DNA from: a virus
Length of the DNA: 20,751 bases
Direction: 5' to 3' (one strand)
IMG/VR virus record: IMGVR_UViG_3300025131_000528
Span: 1 to 20,751 of that record
Position numbers and translations under genes: made by a program
Notes under the pieces: model-generated
The model's database searches: none
Told to the model about the DNA's origin: nothing
What the model saw: the letters and a program-made list of their open reading frames with translations, nothing else
Shown here: in pieces, positions 1 to 8,480 of the stretch
How positions within the stretch are numbered: the stretch's first letter is position 1
Layout of the letters: each line of letters opens with the position of its first letter

Positions 1-3000
1 TTGTCAGTTTTGTCTTATCTGTAATCACGGGATAGTCCACTGCTATTCCGGACTTAATTGAATTATAAAGAACCCCTGGAGCGAAAAGCGCTTGCGCGAG
101 GGGTCTTAGGCGCCCATTAAGTGGTTGAGCGGGGGTCCCACCACCTACATTCGTAACAAAGCCCCCTCCATAAGATCTAGAAAATTGATTTATTAAATCC
201 AATGTTCTTTGAGCCGGGTAAAACCCTTTATAGGGGTTTAGCCTGATCGCCGCATTGCACACTAGTTTAATTTCAGTTGCAGGTACGCGCGTCGTCCTTC
301 TCACTCTAGAAAAAGCACTCATAAATTCAGAATTTGAATAATCTTTATAAAACGAAGCAGTACTGCTATTTATGTCCGTGCCAGGAATATCAAATGTATC
401 GAGCTTACCGCGATTAAACAGTCCATATTTAACATAATCTTCAACATGTTCACTAATCCGGAATTCGGGAATAATAGAATAATCTTTGGCCATCAATTTA
501 AGATCAGCCTTAAAGTCATCATAACTATTAAACCAAGGAGCAGAAGCGGTAGCTTGAAACATCACGCTGGAGCCTGATTTTACTACAATTCCCGCCTGCG
601 AATCGGCTTCCCACAAAGCTTCGCCGGCGTATGCGTCAATTGCTTCGGAACCCAAAAACGGTTGAGACAAACTGCCGGTTTGCGGAATGGGAATACCAGA
701 AGGAGACGCAACAGATCTGAAAGAAGAAAGTATATGCTTTCGCGCATACAAGGCTCCTGGTCTTAGGCTCCTCGCGGGTAGGGCTCCACCGGCGGCGCCG
801 GTGTGAGACATAACATAGTTGTTCTGCAACTCGCCGGCGGCGCCGCTGCTGATGAGGTCAACATAGGGAGAGCCCGCATTAAGTAAAGCGGGGCCCGTCC
901 TTGTAAGAAAGTTTTCTTGTGCATCCAGAGGCCAACAACTTTGAGAAACAGAGGCACCAAAAGAGTTGAGAATGTTGGCACCCACAGCAACCCTCTGCGC
1001 ATTACTATCTCTCCAAAACTTATTATCAAAACCGGTCCTCCCCAGTGAGCGAGAAAGATACGCATTCTTTAGCGACGGAAAAAGATTTTCTGAATATTGA
1101 ATCCAGTTAAATGTATAAGAGGGGTTGTATCTCACTAATCTGATGATCTGATTGAAGGGGGTTATATTTACCATAGAGCTTTCGTACTGAAGATCATCTA
1201 ATGACGTTTCATTAAAATAAACCCTTTCATTGTTGTGGGTCGCCTTGACAGTCATACTGTTCCCATTAATGTCCAAATTTGCCACGACGGGGCGGCCCCT
1301 TGTTGAAGCGGGCGCCAATCTATAACTCTTGATTATTCCAGTACTTTTGTCAACCACAGTTAACTTATTAGAGTTTCTGTGTTTTCTCAATATAGGATGG
1401 TCGCCATTCCGGGCGCCCTTCCACGTCCAACCAAGTGTATTTCCCCTGTGACTCATTAGCGCATTAAAATAATTTACCTTTAAATTGGTGTTGCCCTCGA
1501 AAATCACCGGGGGCATAGCCAAAAGTTCGGTATTACGATAATCTAAATTAGACGCCGTTAATGAGTACCCCATAGTATTGGGGGCGCCGCCGATAATATC
1601 CACAGGATCGTGTACAAATATATTTAGGCGACTAGTGGGCTGCTTTAAGGCGCGTGGAGAGCCGCCGCCCATGCCGGGTCCGTACCCAACCACATCACTA
1701 GCCGTCACATAATTGAAATAAGCTGTATAGCCCGCTGAACTGGAATATAAACCAGCTTGTGGCCCTTGTGTGGGCGCATATCCATAATAACGTGCTGCTG
1801 TAGATCCGGGAGCCAAAGAAGCTGTCACCCATGCATATTGCCTATCTGATCGTGGAATCTGATGCTGTATATTAAAGTTATCATACTGTGAGGCACTATA
1901 ATATCCTGTTGATGCAGATTTGATAAGATGTTTGGTGTTCCTGTTGATCTTGAACATCGCCGGGGCTTGGTCATATGACGCTCCCGGGTCGGTTACAGAG
2001 AAAGAATCTCTTCCGAAGCGCGCTGCGTGGCGCGCAAGATGGGCGCGGAGTCCAAAGTCTTGACCATTAATATCTGAAACCCGAATGCCCGTCGTGCCTT
2101 GTCCCAACAGGGGCGGGTTGGGTGTCTCCGAAATTGAACCAGAGGGCCCCTGAGATGGCTTAATAACCGATAGATTTCGATAAGGCAGCGCATTATAAAC
2201 GGACATTTCTGCCGCTCTCACATCTAGATATCCAATGCCCATGGTTTCGATCCCACCAGGAGCAGAAAAGCGACCGATTATAACGGATCTGTTTGCCGAG
2301 CCCGTTAAATAAGCCACAGAATAATCGGGTATAAACTGAAAGTGGTTCCGAACTGAGCGGTGAACATCCAAAATAGATCTTCCCTGAGAGGCAGAGGGCG
2401 TCTCCGTTATCTGGGATGGAAGCGACGGCTGATTATTAATAAAATGACTTGGATTTGAATAGGCTCCCACCGTGCTCACCACTTGCCAATTCTGGGTATA
2501 ATTTCCCAGAACGGAACCGGTAGTAGATTTGATGTTTCTAATATTAACCGGACGTTTTGCAACAAAGTCGCGATAATATACTGCCTTTTCGGATGCACTA
2601 GCTGGATAATCACTTGTTACGGGCCACGGATAATCGGCGCCGACCATTCCCAGGGCGCCCGTAACGTCCGGTGTAGAGGCGGTAACAGTACCCAATAACA
2701 ACTTCCAGGCTTCTGGTCGATTTGTACAATTATCGGTGCCAGTATTTAAAGCAATATGGCGCGATTGGTGCCCGCCGACCGCGAATTCGGAAAAAGGCCC
2801 TTGCAACGGTACTTCCATCATAGGACCATAAACATCATTATGCAAATTGGTAATTTCAATTCCGCCTGTAACCTTTTCGACAACATCTTTGTTGTATCCA
2901 GTTGTCAAAGAAGAACTGAATATGTTAAAGGGAAAGGCATAAGTCGATTTTACATTTGAATACCCGAGACCATCTTCCCAATCGCGGCCATGTTGTACCT

Positions 3001-6000
3001 TAAACACTCTTTGAATTTTTTTCAATTCGGGGGGCGACGTAGTGTCTACGCTACTCTTAAGTGGAACAATGTCACTAGCAAAAAATATTAATACATTTTC
3101 AGGAATCGTGGTCGAACCAGTTATAAAAATGGGACCAGCAGGATAAAGAGCATTGTAGGTAAATTGAATATTTTTAGTATCTGTAAAATTAACGCCGCCG
3201 CCAAAATCTTGTTTTCTCCTTACTTCCAGTTTATATGGTTTAGCCAACTTGCGCAAAACAAAGGTACTGCCATTATATCTGCTTGTTACGCCAGTACTTA
3301 CCACTCTTGCCAGAAGAGAAGCAGATTGATTATTATCATTATCAGCAGAAATTCTTATAGCGTCTCTATCCAAGTTGACATTAGCATCAGAGGACGCAAC
3401 AACAGTGTTGTTTTGGCGATTTGCTCGTTGGCGCCACCATTCAGAATTCTCTTTTTGAAGATTGGAAACGGGATGGTGATTAAGTCGCCAGTTATAGGTG
3501 AGTTCGTTAATCCCCAATACGGGGGCCCCGATATCATCACTGCGGGGGCGCAATGTGGGAAATATAGATTTATATTTATTTCTCTCCAATACATGACTTT
3601 CGATAGTATTCAATACGTCAGGAACAAAACCAGATGACGCCGGAACCAATTGGGCAATTATTTCAGTGAGCGCATCATCAAACCACTTATAATATGTAAT
3701 AAACTTTTCTACGTCTGTGACAGTCGTAACTCTTCTGAAAAAGATTTCTCTAAGCTTTTCTATGGTTTTATAGCGGTCACGATAGCGGTTAACTGGCTCC
3801 CCGATCACGTTGTTAAAATCGACAACGCCCGCAAAAAAAGTTAACATCTCTTCGGATATGGCGGCATATAGGCTCTTTTCCAATACATAGAAAAAGTTAG
3901 GCACCGTTTGAGATACCGGGAGGCCAAAAACCTTCTCCTTGTCCGATATAATTTGAACCATATCAGATGCTGCCGCCATTTCGGGATCTACAAATTTAAA
4001 CGAATTAACAAGTCGCTTATCTATAGAGGATGTGGAAGAGGCTTCAAACCCATATCCATATCCACTGTGTTGATAACCAGAAGTCTTCCCCAACCAACCA
4101 TAATTGTTTCTTAAGAGCACGGAACCCGAACTAACATCAGTTACATAGAAATTGCCAGTAGCGTCCGATCCTGTTACATTATCAAAATTCCAATTTAATG
4201 CCAAAGTATTCCAATTGGAAAGCTCATAGCCAGGATCGCCAGTATCCAGAGGAGAAATACTCTGATAGGAAGCAGAAATACCCGCATTATTAATATCTGC
4301 TGCATGCTGATCTAACGCGCCGTCTTCTACGTATTTTGTCCAATATTTAACACCTGAAAACAGTGTGTCCGACTTATGAATCACGGCGCCGGTAATATTA
4401 GTTCTCTGCGCGCCGGCGTACACCCTTTTGGGCGCTCTCAAGAAGGCGGATCCGGTCGCCAGGGTGATTGATGCCGAAACTACAAAACTATCTTGAACGC
4501 TTCCCAAGAGAGTATTGACCCCCCTAAAGATAACATCATAGGTATAGTCGCCTGAGCCTGTTACCATGCCGGCTACAGGATAAGTGCTAGGCTTCAACCT
4601 AACAGAAAGGTTCCACCGATCATTGTCGTAAACATTGAAAAACAAACTACTCGTGAGTTCCGGAAAGGGAAACGGAGTAACCGAAGATGATAATCTAAAA
4701 TATACATTTTTTGAATCTTCCGTGGGCTTTACCGCAACTACCTGGAAGTTAGCGCTATCCAGTGGCGAGTATTTTGTATCGGTGGGGTCAGTAGTGTTTG
4801 CTTGGTGCATCCCGAAAAGGGACGCTGTTAGAAAACGGCGGTTTACGGGATCTTCAGAATCGTCATAGCTCGGGAAAGTAATGTCTGCCTCGGCAGTCAT
4901 TCCGTATTTATCTTCAACGCCGGCCCAAGACATGCCGGAACTTCCAGAAATATAACCACTGGATTCGGAATTTGAAGGATCCGGGTATTGAAGAACTACC
5001 GCGGAGGTATTGTTTTTGTTATTAAAATTAAGAGAAGTCTTGTTTATTAAAGTTTGCTTTAAGTTATCTTTAAGGGGATAGGTCTGCCCGTCAGAATAGA
5101 CATTTAATTTAACGAGCCTATCATCAAGATTAAAACATCTCAGAACATTTCTGATTGATTTTTCTGTTCCCTTGTTTTTATAAATGTTAGCCAGATTGTT
5201 ATAGATATTTAAATATATCTTATTTTTTGTATCCGTTAAATCTCCCTCAAAAAGAGTTGTCTGATCACGATTCAGAAATGTTTCCATTACATCTGCGTCA
5301 ACAAACAATTCGGGCATATATAAGCCTAGCGATTCCGGGAGATAACGAGCGAAGGGGAGAGGCTTATAAGAGGCACTAGTATAAATCGGACTTTTAAATT
5401 TTGGTAGTGCGTTAATTTGCAGATATAATGTATCAAAATAAGCCCCCGCAATGTGACTCATTTTTTGGAGTTCTGATGTTTTACTCTCGTCTTGGGCGAT
5501 AACCCAATTGGGCATCAGCGATAGGAAAGAGCTATTATTATTTGAATCATAAAAAGATCCACTTTTTAATAAGTTTGTCTTAAGTGTGGCTACGCTTGGA
5601 TGAGTGGAGTAAATAATCGGGTCTTTATATTCGGTAGCACTTGCACTAGCGAGAACAATGGCCGATCCAGTGTTGCGTGAATTTGAGCCATATCCTGTCC
5701 ATGTACCATTGCTAATTCTTCCACTATAATCTAAAACAGTGCTATCAACACTTGCGGTTAAAGAGATACCTTCATTAAATTTATAATAAACGCCCAATGT
5801 TGCATTGCTAATATCTGTATTAGCGCCCCCCTGTATATCTGTAAACCAATAGCGCCCGATATCATTCGCCGTGCGGGACACTTTCCAAAATCTAAACTCA
5901 TCTAGTGAGCCGCTAAACTTGCCGGCTGATGCGGAGGCTAGGGTTCCAGATGGAGAGGTAATGAGCGACCCTATGCGCGCAATCATATTTTTTGACTTCA

Positions 6001-6952
6001 GTTCATTAAGGGAGCCGGCTCTCCTATTGGTATCATTTATAACACCATTTACATATAATTTTGTCCTAAAGCTATTGCTACCCGTATTTTCGAATTTAAA
6101 AGCATAATGCTGATAAGATTCCAACGAGGCTGTCGTCAGTCCGGAACCAATCGATTGTTGAAAAATACCGGAAGTTCCAGATTGGGCCGTAATTCTAAAA
6201 GGGCTTCCCGTTGCGGCGCCGGTTAACTCAATTGTAATTCTTCCGTAATCGGCGCTAGAGGTGGCTTCGTTGTTCCAAACATCAAGAACTACCTCTTTGC
6301 TTGAAGAGAGATTTGTAAAAGCTTCTTTTTTGAGCCAAAACTCAACCGTTACACCAGTGTCAAAATTTGATTTTAAGTTTGATTCGCGAGTTCCTACCCC
6401 ATAATCGCTTGGAAGTCCTTCCCTTGTATAAATATCCGTCTCATAAAGGTTCGCAGATTGAAATTTGGTATTGTAAGGGTTGTCAAAGGCGCTTGCCAAA
6501 GTGGTATACGAAGAAGAATGGGGTCCACCATAAAAGGAAATATATTCCAAGGTTTGTGGAAGACCATATCCATCTACTTGACTACCATCGCGGGATCCCC
6601 ACCCATCCGCGCTCATGAGAATATAGCCGTTTGTCCGCGGATACAAATTATCAAAAATATATTTTTCAATATTTAATAAATTATTATAAAATTCATTAAT
6701 TTCCGCGGAAGAGCCATCATACGGATAATAATCATGAATTCTCTCTATTGCGCTTTTATAGTATAAGTAAGCAGAACCATACTTAGCAAAATTGGCAGGC
6801 TCTGTCCAGTCAATCTGGGGAACAAAAGCTGCTTGTTTATCGGTAAGCGCCTTTACGTTTCGAGACGATTCAACATCTTGAAAGGCGTCTTTTTCCGTTC
6901 TATTGGAAAGATATTTTCTGCCTGTAGAGCCGAAAAGCTTTTTAATACTCAT
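1..6952 (-). CDS. Giant virion/baseplate-associated protein with LamG-like domain, 3' end beyond window
   Basis: One frame stays open from the ATG at 6952 to the left edge, at least 2317 codons. I read every triplet of the frame and found no stop. The start overlaps the previous stop by 11 bases (ATGAGTATTAA). Residues about 195-385 look like a LamG/concanavalin-A jelly roll: a TVEFWLK strand near 203, LYVNGV near 300, and SLDEFRFW near 350 followed by an RTANDIGRYWF stretch. Residues about 585-610 hold a charged helical motif, NIYKNKGTEKSIRNVLRCF. About 1100-1180 is rich in Trp, Arg and Asn, including SEWWRQRANR. The rest is Ser/Thr/Gly/Tyr-rich and beta-like, as in tail fibres and adhesins. 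Its place downstream of the gp25- and gp6-like genes is that of P2 gpI/gpH, so a fused wedge-fibre or receptor-binding protein is my inference. The gene is certain; the exact role is not. Confidence 0.9.
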   Translation of the reverse strand, partial: MSIKKLFGSTGRKYLSNRTEKDAFQDVESSRNVKALTDKQAAFVPQIDWTEPANFAKYGSAYLYYKSAIERIHDYYPYDGSSAEINEFYNNLLNIEKYIFDNLYPRTNGYILMSADGWGSRDGSQVDGYGLPQTLEYISFYGGPHSSSYTTLASAFDNPYNTKFQSANLYETDIYTREGLPSDYGVGTRESNLKSNFDTGVTVEFWLKKEAFTNLSSSKEVVLDVWNNEATSSADYGRITIELTGAATGSPFRITAQSGTSGIFQQSIGSGLTTASLESYQHYAFKFENTGSNSFRTKLYVNGVINDTNRRAGSLNELKSKNMIARIGSLITSPSGTLASASAGKFSGSLDEFRFWKVSRTANDIGRYWFTDIQGGANTDISNATLGVYYKFNEGISLTASVDSTVLDYSGRISNGTWTGYGSNSRNTGSAIVLASASATEYKDPIIYSTHPSVATLKTNLLKSGSFYDSNNNSSFLSLMPNWVIAQDESKTSELQKMSHIAGAYFDTLYLQINALPKFKSPIYTSASYKPLPFARYLPESLGLYMPELFVDADVMETFLNRDQTTLFEGDLTDTKNKIYLNIYNNLANIYKNKGTEKSIRNVLRCFNLDDRLVKLNVYSDGQTYPLKDNLKQTLINKTSLNFNNKNNTSAVVLQYPDPSNSESSGYISGSSGMSWAGVEDKYGMTAEADITFPSYDDSEDPVNRRFLTASLFGMHQANTTDPTDTKYSPLDSANFQVVAVKPTEDSKNVYFRLSSSVTPFPFPELTSSLFFNVYDNDRWNLSVRLKPSTYPVAGMVTGSGDYTYDVIFRGVNTLLGSVQDSFVVSASITLATGSAFLRAPKRVYAGAQRTNITGAVIHKSDTLFSGVKYWTKYVEDGALDQHAADINNAGISASYQSISPLDTGDPGYELSNWNTLALNWNFDNVTGSDATGNFYVTDVSSGSVLLRNNYGWLGKTSGYQHSGYGYGFEASSTSSIDKRLVNSFKFVDPEMAAASDMVQIISDKEKVFGLPVSQTVPNFFYVLEKSLYAAISEEMLTFFAGVVDFNNVIGEPVNRYRDRYKTIEKLREIFFRRVTTVTDVEKFITYYKWFDDALTEIIAQLVPASSGFVPDVLNTIESHVLERNKYKSIFPTLRPRSDDIGAPVLGINELTYNWRLNHHPVSNLQKENSEWWRQRANRQNNTVVASSDANVNLDRDAIRISADNDNNQSASLLARVVSTGVTSRYNGSTFVLRKLAKPYKLEVRRKQDFGGGVNFTDTKNIQFTYNALYPAGPIFITGSTTIPENVLIFFASDIVPLKSSVDTTSPPELKKIQRVFKVQHGRDWEDGLGYSNVKSTYAFPFNIFSSSLTTGYNKDVVEKVTGGIEITNLHNDVYGPMMEVPLQGPFSEFAVGGHQSRHIALNTGTDNCTNRPEAWKLLLGTVTASTPDVTGALGMVGADYPWPVTSDYPASASEKAVYYRDFVAKRPVNIRNIKSTTGSVLGNYTQNWQVVSTVGAYSNPSHFINNQPSLPSQITETPSASQGRSILDVHRSVRNHFQFIPDYSVAYLTGSANRSVIIGRFSAPGGIETMGIGYLDVRAAEMSVYNALPYRNLSVIKPSQGPSGSISETPNPPLLGQGTTGIRVSDINGQDFGLRAHLARHAARFGRDSFSVTDPGASYDQAPAMFKINRNTKHLIKSASTGYYSASQYDNFNIQHQIPRSDRQYAWVTASLAPGSTAARYYGYAPTQGPQAGLYSSSAGYTAYFNYVTASDVVGYGPGMGGGSPRALKQPTSRLNIFVHDPVDIIGGAPNTMGYSLTASNLDYRNTELLAMPPVIFEGNTNLKVNYFNALMSHRGNTLGWTWKGARNGDHPILRKHRNSNKLTVVDKSTGIIKSYRLAPASTRGRPVVANLDINGNSMTVKATHNNERVYFNETSLDDLQYESSMVNITPFNQIIRLVRYNPSYTFNWIQYSENLFPSLKNAYLSRSLGRTGFDNKFWRDSNAQRVAVGANILNSFGASVSQSCWPLDAQENFLTRTGPALLNAGSPYVDLISSGAAGELQNNYVMSHTGAAGGALPARSLRPGALYARKHILSSFRSVASPSGIPIPQTGSLSQPFLGSEAIDAYAGEALWEADSQAGIVVKSGSSVMFQATASAPWFNSYDDFKADLKLMAKDYSIIPEFRISEHVEDYVKYGLFNRGKLDTFDIPGTDINSSTASFYKDYSNSEFMSAFSRVRRTTRVPATEIKLVCNAAIRLNPYKGFYPAQRTLDLINQFSRSYGGGFVTNVGGGTPAQPLNGRLRPLAQALFAPGVLYNSIKSGIAVDYPVITDKTKLT

Positions 6953-8480
6953 ATTCTTCTACCCTAAACTTAAATATTTCAGGCTGTTCGACCCACGATA
7001 CCAAAGCTGCATCATAAAAAGCAAATTTAAATGCATACATATATCCCGGCTGGAGAAGATTCATGGCAAGATCGAAATAATTACCTGATACATCATACGA
7101 CATTTGTGTGTGCAAATCGGAGCCGGTTCCATAAGGAATTGCTTCAAAGCCGTCGACAGCCCTAAACACTCGATAAGATGCACTTAAAATTGTTGTACTC
7201 TCTGGTGTTGCATTTGCTACTGTATAAATAGTTGGGCTCCAATTTTTGTTTCGAACGTACAGATTAAATCTCGCCGTTTCGTCGCTTCGATATTTTCTTT
7301 TTAGGTTGGTGATATTTAAGTAATATACTGGCTTGGAAACAGTTTGGGCGGCACTCAAAACAATAGGTGTGATGGAGCCAGTAAAATATTCCGTGGCAGT
7401 GCTGTCGCTGTGCCATACATCATAAAGTGTCGTAAGGGGGGTGCTGGCGGCCGTAATTGCCATTGATGCAGTATAAATCCCGGTGGAACTATATCCTCCA
7501 GTAATATTTAACTTTCCATCATAAAGTACAAGCTTTGAGCCACTAGGGGCTGAATTATTAGCGGACCCAGAATAAAGGCTTACCAAAATATTTCCGGTGT
7601 CGATACCAGGAATATTGGTTAATCTTCCCCTCACGTAGTTATAAAGATAAATGGTGTTTAAATTATCAGCCGCCGGCGCCAACGAGCTACTATAATAAAA
7701 ATCGCCGCGGCTGTCTTTGACTGCCGAATCCCAACGTGCCTCAATAACTGGACGCTTAAAGAAGAACTGCGATCCTCTGGCGAAAAAACGTTTTGTGTAA
7801 TAAGATTTTGTGGCGCCACTCACATTGTTGATTACGCTACCACTATTTTGTCCGGTTGAACTAGAGAAATATGCCTCATAACTAGCCGACAAACGTACCC
7901 CGACGCCATAATTCTCAAATTTACCGCCGGCGGATCCTGTAATCCAATCTTCCACTAATTGAGTAATATCAATTTCAAGATCTTCTAATCCGGTACTAAA
8001 CGTTTGTGTGTATGTTTCTGAAGAGGCTGATAGGTAGTCGCCGCCCACGCTTGTCCATGGGGCGGTATTTGATGCGCTCATCCAGTTTGCGCCCGTGTTT
8101 CCCTTGGTTAAGTCTTTATAATTTTCCAGATCTAAACCAACGCCCTCTTGCCATGATTGAGAAACTGGCTGGACTACTAATTTATAATCTCTTGGAACTG
8201 TTTTGGAATGCTCGGCATTAAACAGCCGAAGGTAAAAACTCATACTACCGCTGGCAGGAATTTTGTTATTTGTTCGATCTGATGAAATCGTTGATACAGG
8301 AAATTTAGTAAGAATTCTGGAAAGCTCTTGAGAACTTGTGGTCTGCCGGCCATAAATTGAGAAAATTTCTGATACATCCGCTTCACCCATATTGGCGCCC
8401 GTGCCGCGAGTTACCAAATCCGGTTGGAATGCGTTTACAATTGTAGTATCTGCATCTGCTTTATATCTTTTTATTGCCAT
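6942..8480 (-). CDS. Structural protein with DNRLRE-like beta-sandwich domain (512 aa)
   Basis: Probable virion protein; exact role unknown. Residues about 5-255 follow the pattern of DNRLRE/CBM96-type carbohydrate-binding beta sandwiches: a DADTTI start, a SMSFYLRLFN strand near 79-88, the SQSWQEGVGLD segment at 108-117, NTGANW near 128-133, and LEIDITQLVEDWITG at 168-182 followed by NYGVGVRLSAS. It then continues with a RFFARGSQFFFKRP stretch near 231-243 and more Ser/Thr-rich beta sequence to an acidic end. The start codon shares one base with the gp6-like stop (TAATG), and an AGGAA element lies about 12 bases upstream, so translation is probably coupled. The domain call comes from pattern recognition by eye, so I am moderately sure of the fold and much less of any ligand. 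A wedge-to-fibre connector or a receptor-binding protein is plausible from its place between gp6 and the giant LamG protein. Confidence 0.85.
   Translation of the reverse strand: MAIKRYKADADTTIVNAFQPDLVTRGTGANMGEADVSEIFSIYGRQTTSSQELSRILTKFPVSTISSDRTNNKIPASGSMSFYLRLFNAEHSKTVPRDYKLVVQPVSQSWQEGVGLDLENYKDLTKGNTGANWMSASNTAPWTSVGGDYLSASSETYTQTFSTGLEDLEIDITQLVEDWITGSAGGKFENYGVGVRLSASYEAYFSSSTGQNSGSVINNVSGATKSYYTKRFFARGSQFFFKRPVIEARWDSAVKDSRGDFYYSSSLAPAADNLNTIYLYNYVRGRLTNIPGIDTGNILVSLYSGSANNSAPSGSKLVLYDGKLNITGGYSSTGIYTASMAITAASTPLTTLYDVWHSDSTATEYFTGSITPIVLSAAQTVSKPVYYLNITNLKRKYRSDETARFNLYVRNKNWSPTIYTVANATPESTTILSASYRVFRAVDGFEAIPYGTGSDLHTQMSYDVSGNYFDLAMNLLQPGYMYAFKFAFYDAALVSWVEQPEIFKFRVEEYEY

Noticed and set aside
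1993-2193. Short minus-strand ORFs inside the left region (e.g. 763-1065, 1993-2193, 3355-3594)
   Set aside because: They are in other frames of the single >2317-codon gene, which is open throughout and shows coherent protein features.
3164-3637. 157-codon plus-strand ORF (and other plus-strand ORFs up to 155 codons, e.g. 19351-19818, 13270-13695)
   Set aside because: All lie antisense to long minus-strand genes, show low-complexity or unnatural protein composition, and have no credible family motif or ribosome binding site.
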